A stretch of 7,307 nt of DNA from Caryophanales bacterium UBA1424 (GTDB lineage: Bacteria; Bacillota_I; Bacilli_A; RFN20; CAG-826). The position numbers were made by a program, and so were the translations under genes. The stretch is from contig DCUC01000017.1 of assembly GCA_002329705.1 (NCBI GenBank), positions 11,284 through 18,590 on the forward strand, read 5' to 3'. Of the stretch, positions 1-5,953 are shown one piece after another. The notes beneath the pieces are model-generated. The model was not told where the DNA came from, made no database searches, and saw only the letters and a program-made list of their open reading frames with translations. Each line of letters opens with the position of its first letter. Within the stretch, counting starts at the first letter, position 1.

Positions 1-1468
1 GATGTCCGACGGCGCTGAAATAAGAGCAAAAGCTGTGGTTATTACGACAGGAACATATATGGAAGCGCAGATTTTACGCGGTCTTGAAAAAACCGCAAGC
101 GGTCCCGACGGCGAAAAGGCTTCCATCGGATTGTCCAAAAATCTCACTGAGATGGGTATCGAAATTTACCGCCTAAAAACCGGAACGCCACCGCGCATTC
201 GCAAGTCGTCGATTGATTTTTCGAAGGCCAGCGTTCAATACGGCACGAATGCCAAGTTAGCTTTTTCTTACACGACAAAAGAATTCGTGGCCTTTGAAAA
301 TCAGGCGGTTTGCCATCTTATTTATACTTCTCCTAAAACGCATGAAATAATTCGAAATAACTTAGAACGCTCCGCCCAGTTTAATGGCCAAATCAAAGGT
401 GTCGGACCCCGTTATTGTCCTTCAATTGAAGGCAAAATAACGACTTTCTATGATAAGCCGCGTCACCAGCTCTTTCTTGAGCCCGAGACAAAAGATGGCG
501 ACTCGATTTATATTCAGGGCTTTGCGACTTCCATGCCACGCGACGTCCAAGAACAGATGGTCCGCTCATTACCCGGATTTGAAAATGCTGAAATTCTCAA
601 ATATGGATATGCGATTGAGTATGATGCAATCGTTCCGACCCAGTTCGATGCGACTTTGCGTGTTAAAAAGTATCGAGGTCTTTATGGAGCCGGTCAGATT
701 TGCGGGACATCCGGATATGAAGAAGCCGCCGGGCTCGGCATCATGGCCGGCATAAATGCCGTTTTGGCAATTCGCGGTCAAGCACCCCTTATCTTAAAGA
801 GGAATGAAGCCTACATTGCCGTGATGATTGATGACCTCGTCACCAAAGGGGCCATCGAACCATATCGACTCCTGTCTTCGCGAGCGGAATACCGCCTGCT
901 CCTCAGACACGACAATGCCGACTTAAGACTCACTGAATACGGTTACCAACTCGGCCTTATTCCCGAAGCGAGATATCAAAGTTTTTTGCAAAAAAATGAA
1001 AGCTTGAATCGCGTTCTGTCAATCTTAAGAAAAACGTATTTAGGCGCCAACAAAAAAGTGAATGAATATCTGCTTAAAATTGGGTGTACACCTTTAAAAG
1101 GCGGTACTCTGGCCTATGATTTGTTAAAGCGCCCCGATGTCGCTTATTCGACCATGATTGAACTCATCCCTGAACTGATATCCCATCCGCTCGATGAAAC
1201 GGGTATTATGCAACTTGAAATAATGGTTAAATATGAGGGATATATCGCCAAGCAAGAAAAGGAAGCAAAATCTTTTGCGAAATTTGAAAGCCTGCTTCTG
1301 CCTGAAGACCTCGATTATCTCCATATTGACGGACTCGCTTTGGAAGCGCGTCAGAAACTGCAAAAAATTCGCCCCAGGACGATCGGTCAGGCAAGCCGCG
1401 TCGGCGGAGTTAATCCTAGCGATATTTCCGTGCTCGTTTTAACATTAAAAAGGCGAGGACTATTATGA
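1..1468 (+). CDS. mnmG: MnmG (GidA), tRNA uridine-5-carboxymethylaminomethyl modification enzyme, 5'-truncated by window edge
   Basis: MnmG is an FAD protein that works with the GTPase MnmE in the cytoplasm to build the (carboxymethyl)aminomethyl group at C5 of wobble U34 in certain tRNAs. The reading frame is open from the first full codon at base 2 and gives 488 residues ending in TGA. Family blocks visible in order are the GTGTY-like segment near residue 16, RLKTGTPPRI near 57-66, GVGPRYCPSIE near 133-143, FLEPE, GYEEAAGLG near 240, EPYRLLSSRAEYRLLLR near 288-304, and the C-terminal IGQASRVGG, part of the helical region linked to MnmE and tRNA binding. Cys139 of the fragment aligns with catalytic Cys277 of E. 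coli MnmG, so about 138 N-terminal residues, including the dinucleotide-binding GxGxxG, lie outside the window. The ATG at base 2 is therefore internal and not the true start. The stop overlaps the rsmG start. Confidence 0.97.
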   Translation, partial: MSDGAEIRAKAVVITTGTYMEAQILRGLEKTASGPDGEKASIGLSKNLTEMGIEIYRLKTGTPPRIRKSSIDFSKASVQYGTNAKLAFSYTTKEFVAFENQAVCHLIYTSPKTHEIIRNNLERSAQFNGQIKGVGPRYCPSIEGKITTFYDKPRHQLFLEPETKDGDSIYIQGFATSMPRDVQEQMVRSLPGFENAEILKYGYAIEYDAIVPTQFDATLRVKKYRGLYGAGQICGTSGYEEAAGLGIMAGINAVLAIRGQAPLILKRNEAYIAVMIDDLVTKGAIEPYRLLSSRAEYRLLLRHDNADLRLTEYGYQLGLIPEARYQSFLQKNESLNRVLSILRKTYLGANKKVNEYLLKIGCTPLKGGTLAYDLLKRPDVAYSTMIELIPELISHPLDETGIMQLEIMVKYEGYIAKQEKEAKSFAKFESLLLPEDLDYLHIDGLALEARQKLQKIRPRTIGQASRVGGVNPSDISVLVLTLKRRGLL

Positions 1469-2169
1469 ACTTTGAACAATTTCAAGACTATTGCATGAAT
1501 GAGTTGAATCTCACCTTGAGCGCATCGCAGATGGGGGCGTTTACAAGCTACTTAGCTTTGCTAAAAGAGTGGAATGTCATGTTTAATCTCACCGCCATCA
1601 CCGACGAAGAACAGATTATCGAAAAGCATTTTTTGGATAGTCTGCTGCCGTTAAAATATGTTTCTATTAAGGAAAAATCGCTGATTGACATCGGTTCTGG
1701 GGCCGGTTTTCCCGGAGTCGTTTTGGCAATCGCGAATCCGCAAGCCAAAATTGTCTTGTTAGAACCAAACAATAAGAAAGCCCGTTTCTTACAGACCGTT
1801 AAAGACAATTTGCATCTTGATAATGTCACCATCGTCGTCGGACGGGCCGAAACGCAAAATACATTGCGCGAGGAATTTGATTTTGCAATCGCCCGGGCGG
1901 TTAAACAGCTGAACATCCTCCTGGAATTAGCAATCCCTTTATTGAAGGTTAAAGGCCTTTTTATCGCCATGAAATCCCAGGGGGCGAGCGAAGAAATCAT
2001 CGCCTCGAAAAAAGCCATGCAAATCTTGAAAGCCAAAATTGTCGTTTGCCATGAAGATATTTTGCCGACGGATAAAGATTTGAGAGTCAATCTTCTTATC
2101 GTTAAAAACGATACGACTCCCCTTCGCTATCCGCGCATCTACAGTCAGATAAGTTCTAAGCCGCTTTAA
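1465..2169 (+). CDS. rsmG: RsmG (GidB), 16S rRNA (guanine-N7)-methyltransferase
   Basis: RsmG uses S-adenosylmethionine to methylate N7 of G527 (E. coli numbering) in the 530 loop of 16S rRNA. The 234-residue product is close to the B. subtilis length. It shows the family N-terminal block EWNVMFNLTAITD (about 35-47) and HFLDSLLPL (55-63). The SAM-binding loop IGSGAGFPG is at 76-84, with the acidic end of strand 2 at LLEPNNKKARFL (98-109). FDFAIARAV (138-146) and the C-terminal YPR (222-224) and KPL blocks follow. The tail between YPR and KPL lacks the usual glycine/proline (compare YPRKxGTP), and the segment after AMK carries what looks like a two-residue insertion. Both are mild deviations and the enzyme should be active. 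The start is fixed by AGGCGAGGA at 1451-1459 and by a four-base ATGA overlap with mnmG, indicating translational coupling. Loss of this gene in other bacteria gives low-level streptomycin resistance. Confidence 0.96.
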   Translation: MNFEQFQDYCMNELNLTLSASQMGAFTSYLALLKEWNVMFNLTAITDEEQIIEKHFLDSLLPLKYVSIKEKSLIDIGSGAGFPGVVLAIANPQAKIVLLEPNNKKARFLQTVKDNLHLDNVTIVVGRAETQNTLREEFDFAIARAVKQLNILLELAIPLLKVKGLFIAMKSQGASEEIIASKKAMQILKAKIVVCHEDILPTDKDLRVNLLIVKNDTTPLRYPRIYSQISSKPL

Positions 2170-2172
2170 TTG

Positions 2173-2201
2173 TTTATGCTTCTTACCATTTAAGGTAAAC
2201 T
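2173..2201 (+). promoter_or_regulatory. Candidate promoter of parA
   Basis: A -10-like TAAACT lies at 2196-2201, with a weak -35-like TTTATG at 2173-2178 (17-base spacer, 3 of 6 matches to TTGACA). Transcription would begin around 2208-2210, at or next to the parA ATG, giving a leaderless or nearly leaderless mRNA. A small inverted repeat, TTACC (2183-2187) and GGTAA (2194-2198), overlaps the -10 box. The hexamers are weak, and parA could instead be read through from rsmG. Confidence 0.35.
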
Positions 2202-2209
2202 AATACATC

Positions 2210-2983
2210 ATGACCAAAATCATCGGCATTGCCAATCAAAAAGGCGGCGTTGGAAAAACGACGACCGCAATCAATTTGTCCAGCGCCTTGGCCCATTTCA
2301 AAAGGCGCATTTTATTGATTGATTTAGATCCGCAGAGCGACGCGACCCGCGGACTCGGCTTTGATTCGACGCTCCTGAGCCGGAGCATTTATGATGTCCT
2401 GGCAAATGGCTATGACATCAATAAAGTGATTAAGCGCACGGCTCTTAAATATCTAGACCTCCTCCCGAGCAGTTTAAAGCTTGCCTCCCTTGATTCGACG
2501 CTGAGTGACAAAGTCGAAGACAAGACGCTCGTTCTCCGCGAGTCGTTAAAAAATCTCAAAAAAGAATATGACTATATTGTCATCGACTGCCCTCCTTCAC
2601 TCGGCATTTTAAATCTTAATTCGATGGCTGCTTCCGATGGGATATTGATTCCGGTACAGTGCGAATATTTCGCCCTCGAGGCTGTCGCGACGACACTTGC
2701 AGCCATTTCAAAAGTCCAGCGAACTTCTAATCCGAAGCTTGGAATCGAGGGTTTCTTATTGACGATGTATGATTCAAGAACGAGACTTGGAACGGAAATA
2801 ACCACGCAAATCAGGGCTCTATTTAAAGAAAATACCTTTTTGGCGACTATTCCTCGCAATATTTCGATTCCCGAGTCTTCCTCAAAAGGTCTGCCGGTAA
2901 CGCTTTATCGCCCAAGTTCCGCGGGAAGCCTCGCCTATTTTTCCTTGGCCCGCGAAGTGATGGATAAAGAATTTATTCGTTAA
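2210..2983 (+). CDS. parA: ParA/Soj-family chromosome-partitioning ATPase
   Basis: This is a 257-residue ParA ATPase (B. subtilis Soj is similar in length). In the family, ATP-bound dimers coat DNA nonspecifically, are stimulated by ParB at parS to move origins, and can regulate DnaA. The deviant Walker A motif KGGVGKTTT is at 11-19, with signature Lys11 and Lys16. LLIDLDPQ with Asp40 is at 35-42 (Walker A'), and Walker B YIVIDCPPS with Asp126 at 122-130. The DSRTRLG block at 188-194 has Arg190, which aligns with the DNA-binding Arg189 of Soj. The C-terminal IPRNISIPES and AREV blocks are present. The DPQGNAT motif reads DPQSDAT here, a small change. The ATG places the Walker A at the normal distance from the N-terminus. 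The only SD-like AAGG (2192-2195) is 14 bases away, too far for normal use. No parB follows, although the position after mnmG-rsmG is the usual soj-spo0J site. Confidence 0.95.
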   Translation: MTKIIGIANQKGGVGKTTTAINLSSALAHFKRRILLIDLDPQSDATRGLGFDSTLLSRSIYDVLANGYDINKVIKRTALKYLDLLPSSLKLASLDSTLSDKVEDKTLVLRESLKNLKKEYDYIVIDCPPSLGILNLNSMAASDGILIPVQCEYFALEAVATTLAAISKVQRTSNPKLGIEGFLLTMYDSRTRLGTEITTQIRALFKENTFLATIPRNISIPESSSKGLPVTLYRPSSAGSLAYFSLAREVMDKEFIR

Positions 2984-2989
2984 CTAATC

Positions 2990-3018
2990 TTTACTATTTG
3001 TGCATAAAGCACAATAAT
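2990..3018 (+). promoter_or_regulatory. Candidate sigma-A-type promoter of the HTH gene, leaderless
   Basis: TTTACT at 2990-2995 matches 4 of 6 bases of TTGACA. AATAAT at 3013-3018 matches 5 of 6 bases of TATAAT, and the spacer is 17 bases. The expected transcription start is near 3025, the A of the predicted ATG, and no Shine-Dalgarno sequence precedes that ATG. The inverted repeat at 2998-3014 fills the spacer. A competing extended -10 (TGGTAAAAT, 3026-3034) overlaps the start codon and would place the RNA start inside the gene. Confidence 0.45.
2998..3014. repeat. Perfect inverted repeat, 6-5-6, operator-like
   Basis: TTGTGC (2998-3003) and GCACAA (3009-3014) are exact reverse complements separated by ATAAA. 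The element lies in the 41-base gap between parA and the next gene, between the proposed -35 and -10 boxes of that gene. This is where a dimeric repressor would block RNA polymerase. It is not followed by a T-run, so a terminator role is less likely. The arms are directly visible; operator function is inferred. Confidence 0.6.
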
Positions 3019-3024
3019 TGATTT

Positions 3025-3603
3025 ATGGTAAAATACTATTTTTTCACATCGCAGAAAGACATTAATGCCGAGCGTTTTAACGCCGCGCTCGTCAGCTCGT
3101 ATAAAAACATCTTTTCAATCACTTTTTTTGATGGTCGAAGCGGTTATGTTTTATCCGATGAGCACTTGTATGATTATTTGGAATCGCTTATTCCCGTCAT
3201 CATGAGCGACACGGATAATTCGTATCAATTTTTGATGAGCCACGACGATAGTCAAGTGAGCCGGACCGCCATGAAAAAGATGACTAAAAGTCGAGGCGTC
3301 CATCTCAGCACCATGGCCGACATCTTGTTAAATTTGGCACTTGAAAATGACTTTGAATTGATAAGCCTTGCCAAAAGACAATATGCGGCGATTTCGCGCC
3401 CTTTGATGGTCACTGCCGAGATGTTTATCTCGTGCGGACTCAATGCTTCCCTGGCCGCTAAAAAACTATATGTTCATCGCAATACCTTCGCTTACCGGCT
3501 CAATCAATTCATCGAGGCGACAAATCTCGATATCCGGGATTTTCACAATGCCTTATTCTTTAATATTTTTACCAAACTTATTTCTAACAGCCGGATTCAA
3601 TAA
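3025..3603 (+). CDS. Small PucR/CdaR-type helix-turn-helix protein of unknown role
   Basis: This is a 192-residue protein. The last third (about 128-185) looks like the PucR C-terminal helix-turn-helix, the domain that ends CdaR and PucR activators: a helix near MVTAEMF, then ASLAAKKL and the hallmark LYVHRNTFAYRL (148-159), then LDIRDFHNALF. This supports DNA binding. Residues 1-125 match no domain I recognise. They are far shorter than the GAF, sugar-diacid or PucR sensor modules that usually precede this HTH, so the effector is unknown. It is not a ParB: no ParB/Srx or KorB-type motifs are visible, although it sits in the usual parB position. The start is the first ATG; it has no SD, and the next in-frame alternatives (TTG at 3166, ATG at 3202) would remove much of the N-terminal region. 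The inverted repeat just upstream suggests autoregulation, which is inference. Confidence 0.8.
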   Translation: MVKYYFFTSQKDINAERFNAALVSSYKNIFSITFFDGRSGYVLSDEHLYDYLESLIPVIMSDTDNSYQFLMSHDDSQVSRTAMKKMTKSRGVHLSTMADILLNLALENDFELISLAKRQYAAISRPLMVTAEMFISCGLNASLAAKKLYVHRNTFAYRLNQFIEATNLDIRDFHNALFFNIFTKLISNSRIQ

Positions 3604-3623
3604 CTAGCTTTTTAAATATTTGT

Positions 3624-3635
3624 CTTCCTAGGAAG
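3624..3635. repeat. Perfect 12-base palindrome upstream of the V-ATPase promoter
   Basis: CTTCCTAGGAAG is self-complementary over its full length with no loop, so it suits protein binding better than an RNA hairpin. Its last base is the first base of the next palindrome (3635-3650). It lies about 21 bases downstream of the HTH gene stop. Function is inferred only from symmetry and position. Confidence 0.5.
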
Positions 3636-3650
3636 TTATATAGATATAAC
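3635..3650. repeat. Palindrome 7-2-7 covering the likely -35 of the V-ATPase operon
   Basis: GTTATAT (3635-3641) and ATATAAC (3644-3650) are exact reverse complements around a two-base centre AG. The -35-like TAGATA at 3641-3646 lies inside it, so a bound protein would compete with RNA polymerase. The sequence differs from the inverted repeat before the HTH gene, so one regulator for both sites is not supported by sequence. Confidence 0.5.
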
Positions 3651-3669
3651 ATTGTGAATATGCTAAAAT
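3641..3669 (+). promoter_or_regulatory. Extended -10 promoter of the V-ATPase operon
   Basis: TAAAAT at 3664-3669 is preceded by TG one base upstream (TGC, 3661-3663), an extended -10 that depends less on a -35 box. A -35-like TAGATA at 3641-3646 matches 4 of 6 consensus bases with a 17-base spacer. Transcription would start near 3676 and leave a leader of about 35 bases before the ntpF GTG. This is the best promoter candidate in the window, and it marks the start of a new transcription unit. Confidence 0.6.
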
Positions 3670-3699
3670 ACTAATTCGATATTTAATCTATGGATAAGT

Positions 3700-3713
3700 G
3701 AGGTAATTTTGTG
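3700..3713 (+). promoter_or_regulatory. RBS and GTG start of ntpF
   Basis: GAGGT at 3700-3704 is followed by six bases and GTG at 3711-3713. This spacing selects the GTG over the ATG nine bases further on and makes the protein three residues longer. Confidence 0.6.
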
Positions 3714-4031
3714 GAAGCAATGAAGAAAATAATCGAAGCCGAACGGCAAGCAGCAAGCCTTGTCACGGAGGCGCTCGTCTACAAAACGATGCTCATTAAT
3801 CAAACCAAGAAAAGAGCGGAAGAAGAAGCTGCGTCCCTTATTAATGAAGCTGAGGCGCTCGGCAAGAAGCAAGAAGCTGAGGCGAACGCAAAAATCGCCG
3901 AAATCAAGGAAAAATTAGCCAACGATTTAAAAGAGATTGAAGAGAATATCAAAAAAAAGACCGCCCGCAAGAAAGATCATTTGATCAGTCAGTTGATTCA
4001 AGAGGTAACGTCCAGTGATCGTTCCCGTTAA
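3711..4031 (+). CDS. ntpF: V-type ATPase peripheral-stalk subunit (NtpF / subunit G-H type)
   Basis: This 106-residue protein is highly charged and rich in Ala, Glu and Lys. It is almost entirely predicted coiled coil (about residues 5-95) and has no membrane segment. In V-type ATPases this small subunit pairs with subunit E to form the peripheral stalks that hold the catalytic head against the membrane subunit a/I. Sequence alone is too low in complexity to identify it. The assignment rests on its size, its coiled coil and its place as first gene before ntpI-ntpK-ntpE, as in the E. hirae ntpFIKECGABDHJ operon. The start is GTG at 3711, six bases after GAGGT (3700-3704). The in-frame ATG at 3720 is 15 bases away and less likely. 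The last 17 bases overlap ntpI. An in-frame 12-base direct repeat lies within the coiled coil. Confidence 0.85.
   Translation: MEAMKKIIEAERQAASLVTEALVYKTMLINQTKKRAEEEAASLINEAEALGKKQEAEANAKIAEIKEKLANDLKEIEENIKKKTARKKDHLISQLIQEVTSSDRSR
3846..3884 (+). repeat. 12-base direct repeat inside ntpF
   Basis: GAAGCTGAGGCG occurs at 3846-3857 and again at 3873-3884, 27 bases apart and in frame, each encoding Glu-Ala-Glu-Ala. It probably reflects coiled-coil codon use or a small past duplication and not a regulatory site. Confidence 0.6.
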
Positions 4032-5949
4032 GAAAGCGCGCATCTTCGTTTTAGAAGAGCGCAAAGACGAATTGGTCCGCGCCTTGCAAAAGGCGTCACT
4101 TTTAATGATTGTCCCCAATTCCTCTTTGAGCGTCGACGTGACCTCGGATACAGCGCTTTTACAAAGAATCAATAAAGCTATCAATGATTTAAGTCACTAT
4201 GGAAAGAAAAAATCTCTCTTTAAACACCACGAAGTAACTTATGAAAATTTCATGCTTGAAGATGAGCGGCAACTCCGGCTGTTGGAGGATGTTGAAACTA
4301 AAATCGAAAATCTCAACAGCCTTCTTTCGCACATTAAGAAAACCGAAGAGTCGTTTCAACGATATGCGCCTTTCCGCGAAATCGATATAAATGTGTCTGA
4401 TTTAAAGAAGTCATCTTTTAGCCGCTACCATGTCGGTCATGTCCAGGAGGATAGCCTTGATAATTTAAAGGCTTTCTTTGCCGAAAAAGAAATTCCATAT
4501 CAAACTTTTTCCTCGCCAATATATGGAACGGCTCTATTTTTTGCTTCATTTTATGAAGAGGATGAGCAACTGCTCGGCGAAGTCAATAAGCGCTCATTCA
4601 GCGAAGTTGATTTGCCGGATGTCAACCTCACGATGTCAGACTATGTAAGCAATCTCGAAAACGACCTATCAGCACGCAAGAAGCAAGTCGGCGATCTTGA
4701 AATCGGTCTTAAAGATCTCGCTAAAAGCAAAAGCCTGCTTGAGTTAATGTATGATCGCATCCAGGCCAAAATCGATCGTAAAACCGTCGCTTTTGCTAAG
4801 ACCGAGAAATCATTTTATCTCGACGGCTGGGTTCGCGCTGACCAAGTGGACGAATTAAGCAAAACCGTCAAAGCCGTCACAACTGACTTTGACATCGAAT
4901 TGAGTGATCCGACAGATGGGGATCTTCCACCCACGGCTATCAAAAACAATAAATTCGTTACCCAGTTTGAAACGATTACGAATATGTACTCTGTGCCGCA
5001 TCATAAAGAGCTGGATCCTAATCCGGCCGTCGCTATCTGGTACTGGATCATCTTTGGCATCATGATGGGTGACATCGGTTATGGACTGGCGATGTTAACC
5101 ATCTTTGGACTTGCTATTTGGCTTATTAAGCCAAAAGGCACATTAAAACAATTGGTCAGCGTTTTCTTTTACTCTGGCATCACCTCGATTGTCGCCGGTA
5201 TTTTATTTGGCAGTTTCTTCGGTGCGCCTTTTGATTTAGGCGCCCTCATCGGCAGCCTTTTTGCTCAGCAGTGGACGACAATTATTCTAAACCCTGTCAA
5301 TGATCCTTTGATAATGCTCGGTTTCTCATTGGTGTTTGGCGTCCTTCACATCATCAACGGCCTCGGTTTTAAATTCGCTTTGCTGATCAGACGCAAAGAT
5401 TATGTGGGTGCCATCGCCGACGCTTTGAGCTGGATACTCATCCTGGTCGGCCTCGTCCTCTTTGCGGCGCAATTAGTCATCTGGACATCGGCTTCTTTGC
5501 TTAGCTATATCGGACTCGGCTTTGCCGGTGTCGGCGCCCTCCTCCTCCTCTTCTTGGCGGGTCGCAAAAGCAAAAATATCTTTGGAAAAGTCCTCGGCGG
5601 GCTCGGAGCCCTTTATAAGTCGACGAGTTATGTCAGCGATATCCTGTCTTATTCGCGCATTTTAGCCCTCAGCCTCTCTTCGGCGGTCATCGCTTCGACG
5701 ATGAACCTCCTCGCCGGCATGATTCAAGGCAGTGTCATCGGTTTCATCTTGTCTCTTCTCGTCTATCTCGTGGGCCATGTTTTTAACTTTGTGATGAGCA
5801 TGCTCTCGGCGTATGTCCATGACGGCCGTTTACAATACATCGAGTTTTTCGGAAAGTTCTATGAGGGCGGAGGATACTTATTTGAGCCCTTTAGCATTCG
5901 TTTAAAACAAATCAGTGAAATCTCGGATTTACGAGAAGAAAGGAGATAG
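4015..5949 (+). CDS. ntpI: V-type ATPase membrane stator subunit I (subunit a)
   Basis: This 644-residue subunit a/I forms the ion half-channels beside the rotating K ring and anchors the peripheral stalks. E. hirae NtpI is about 664 residues. Residues 1-330 are soluble and rich in coiled coil. From about 337 there are hydrophobic segments near 340-370, 380-405, 432-457, 466-490, 494-515, 540-570 and 573-600. SYVSDILSYSRILAL (538-552) carries Arg548, aligned with the essential ion-gate arginine (yeast Vph1 Arg735). HDGRLQYIEFFGKF (602-615) has Arg605, equivalent to the second conserved arginine (Vph1 Arg799), and is followed by YEGGGYLFEPF. FGIMMGDIGYG at 347-357 is another family block. The start is GTG at 4015, eight bases after AGAGGT (4001-4006). 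It lies inside the ntpF 3' end with a 17-base overlap, implying translational coupling. The stop is four bases before ntpK. Confidence 0.96.
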   Translation: MIVPVKKARIFVLEERKDELVRALQKASLLMIVPNSSLSVDVTSDTALLQRINKAINDLSHYGKKKSLFKHHEVTYENFMLEDERQLRLLEDVETKIENLNSLLSHIKKTEESFQRYAPFREIDINVSDLKKSSFSRYHVGHVQEDSLDNLKAFFAEKEIPYQTFSSPIYGTALFFASFYEEDEQLLGEVNKRSFSEVDLPDVNLTMSDYVSNLENDLSARKKQVGDLEIGLKDLAKSKSLLELMYDRIQAKIDRKTVAFAKTEKSFYLDGWVRADQVDELSKTVKAVTTDFDIELSDPTDGDLPPTAIKNNKFVTQFETITNMYSVPHHKELDPNPAVAIWYWIIFGIMMGDIGYGLAMLTIFGLAIWLIKPKGTLKQLVSVFFYSGITSIVAGILFGSFFGAPFDLGALIGSLFAQQWTTIILNPVNDPLIMLGFSLVFGVLHIINGLGFKFALLIRRKDYVGAIADALSWILILVGLVLFAAQLVIWTSASLLSYIGLGFAGVGALLLLFLAGRKSKNIFGKVLGGLGALYKSTSYVSDILSYSRILALSLSSAVIASTMNLLAGMIQGSVIGFILSLLVYLVGHVFNFVMSMLSAYVHDGRLQYIEFFGKFYEGGGYLFEPFSIRLKQISEISDLREERR

Positions 5950-5953
5950 AATC

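Noticed and set aside
2..4. ATG at base 2 as the start of mnmG
   Set aside because: Alignment of the catalytic Cys139 with E. coli Cys277 shows that about 138 residues are missing upstream, so this methionine is internal.
450..755. Open frame of 101 codons on the plus strand inside mnmG
   Set aside because: It is a shifted frame over a strongly conserved part of MnmG and resembles no protein family.
1548..2090. Open frame of 180 codons on the minus strand opposite rsmG
   Set aside because: It lies wholly inside rsmG, whose protein has clear family motifs. The antisense product has no recognisable domain and no convincing RBS.
2998..3023. Rho-independent terminator for parA
   Set aside because: The stem has only six pairs with half G-C content and is followed by TAATTGATTT and not a T-run. 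Its place between promoter hexamers fits an operator better.
3604..3635. Terminator after the HTH gene
   Set aside because: There is a short T-run near 3609-3613 but no G-C-rich hairpin before it. The following palindrome has no loop, so no terminator is supported.
3689..3697. DnaA-box-like TTATCCATA on the minus strand
   Set aside because: It is a single copy with one mismatch to TTATCCACA, with no cluster or AT-rich unwinding element nearby. It is not evidence for an origin in this window.
3663..3872. Minus-strand open frame covering the ntpF promoter and 5' half
   Set aside because: It is opposite a coiled-coil gene with a good promoter and RBS. Low-complexity Glu/Ala/Lys coding often leaves the reverse strand open.
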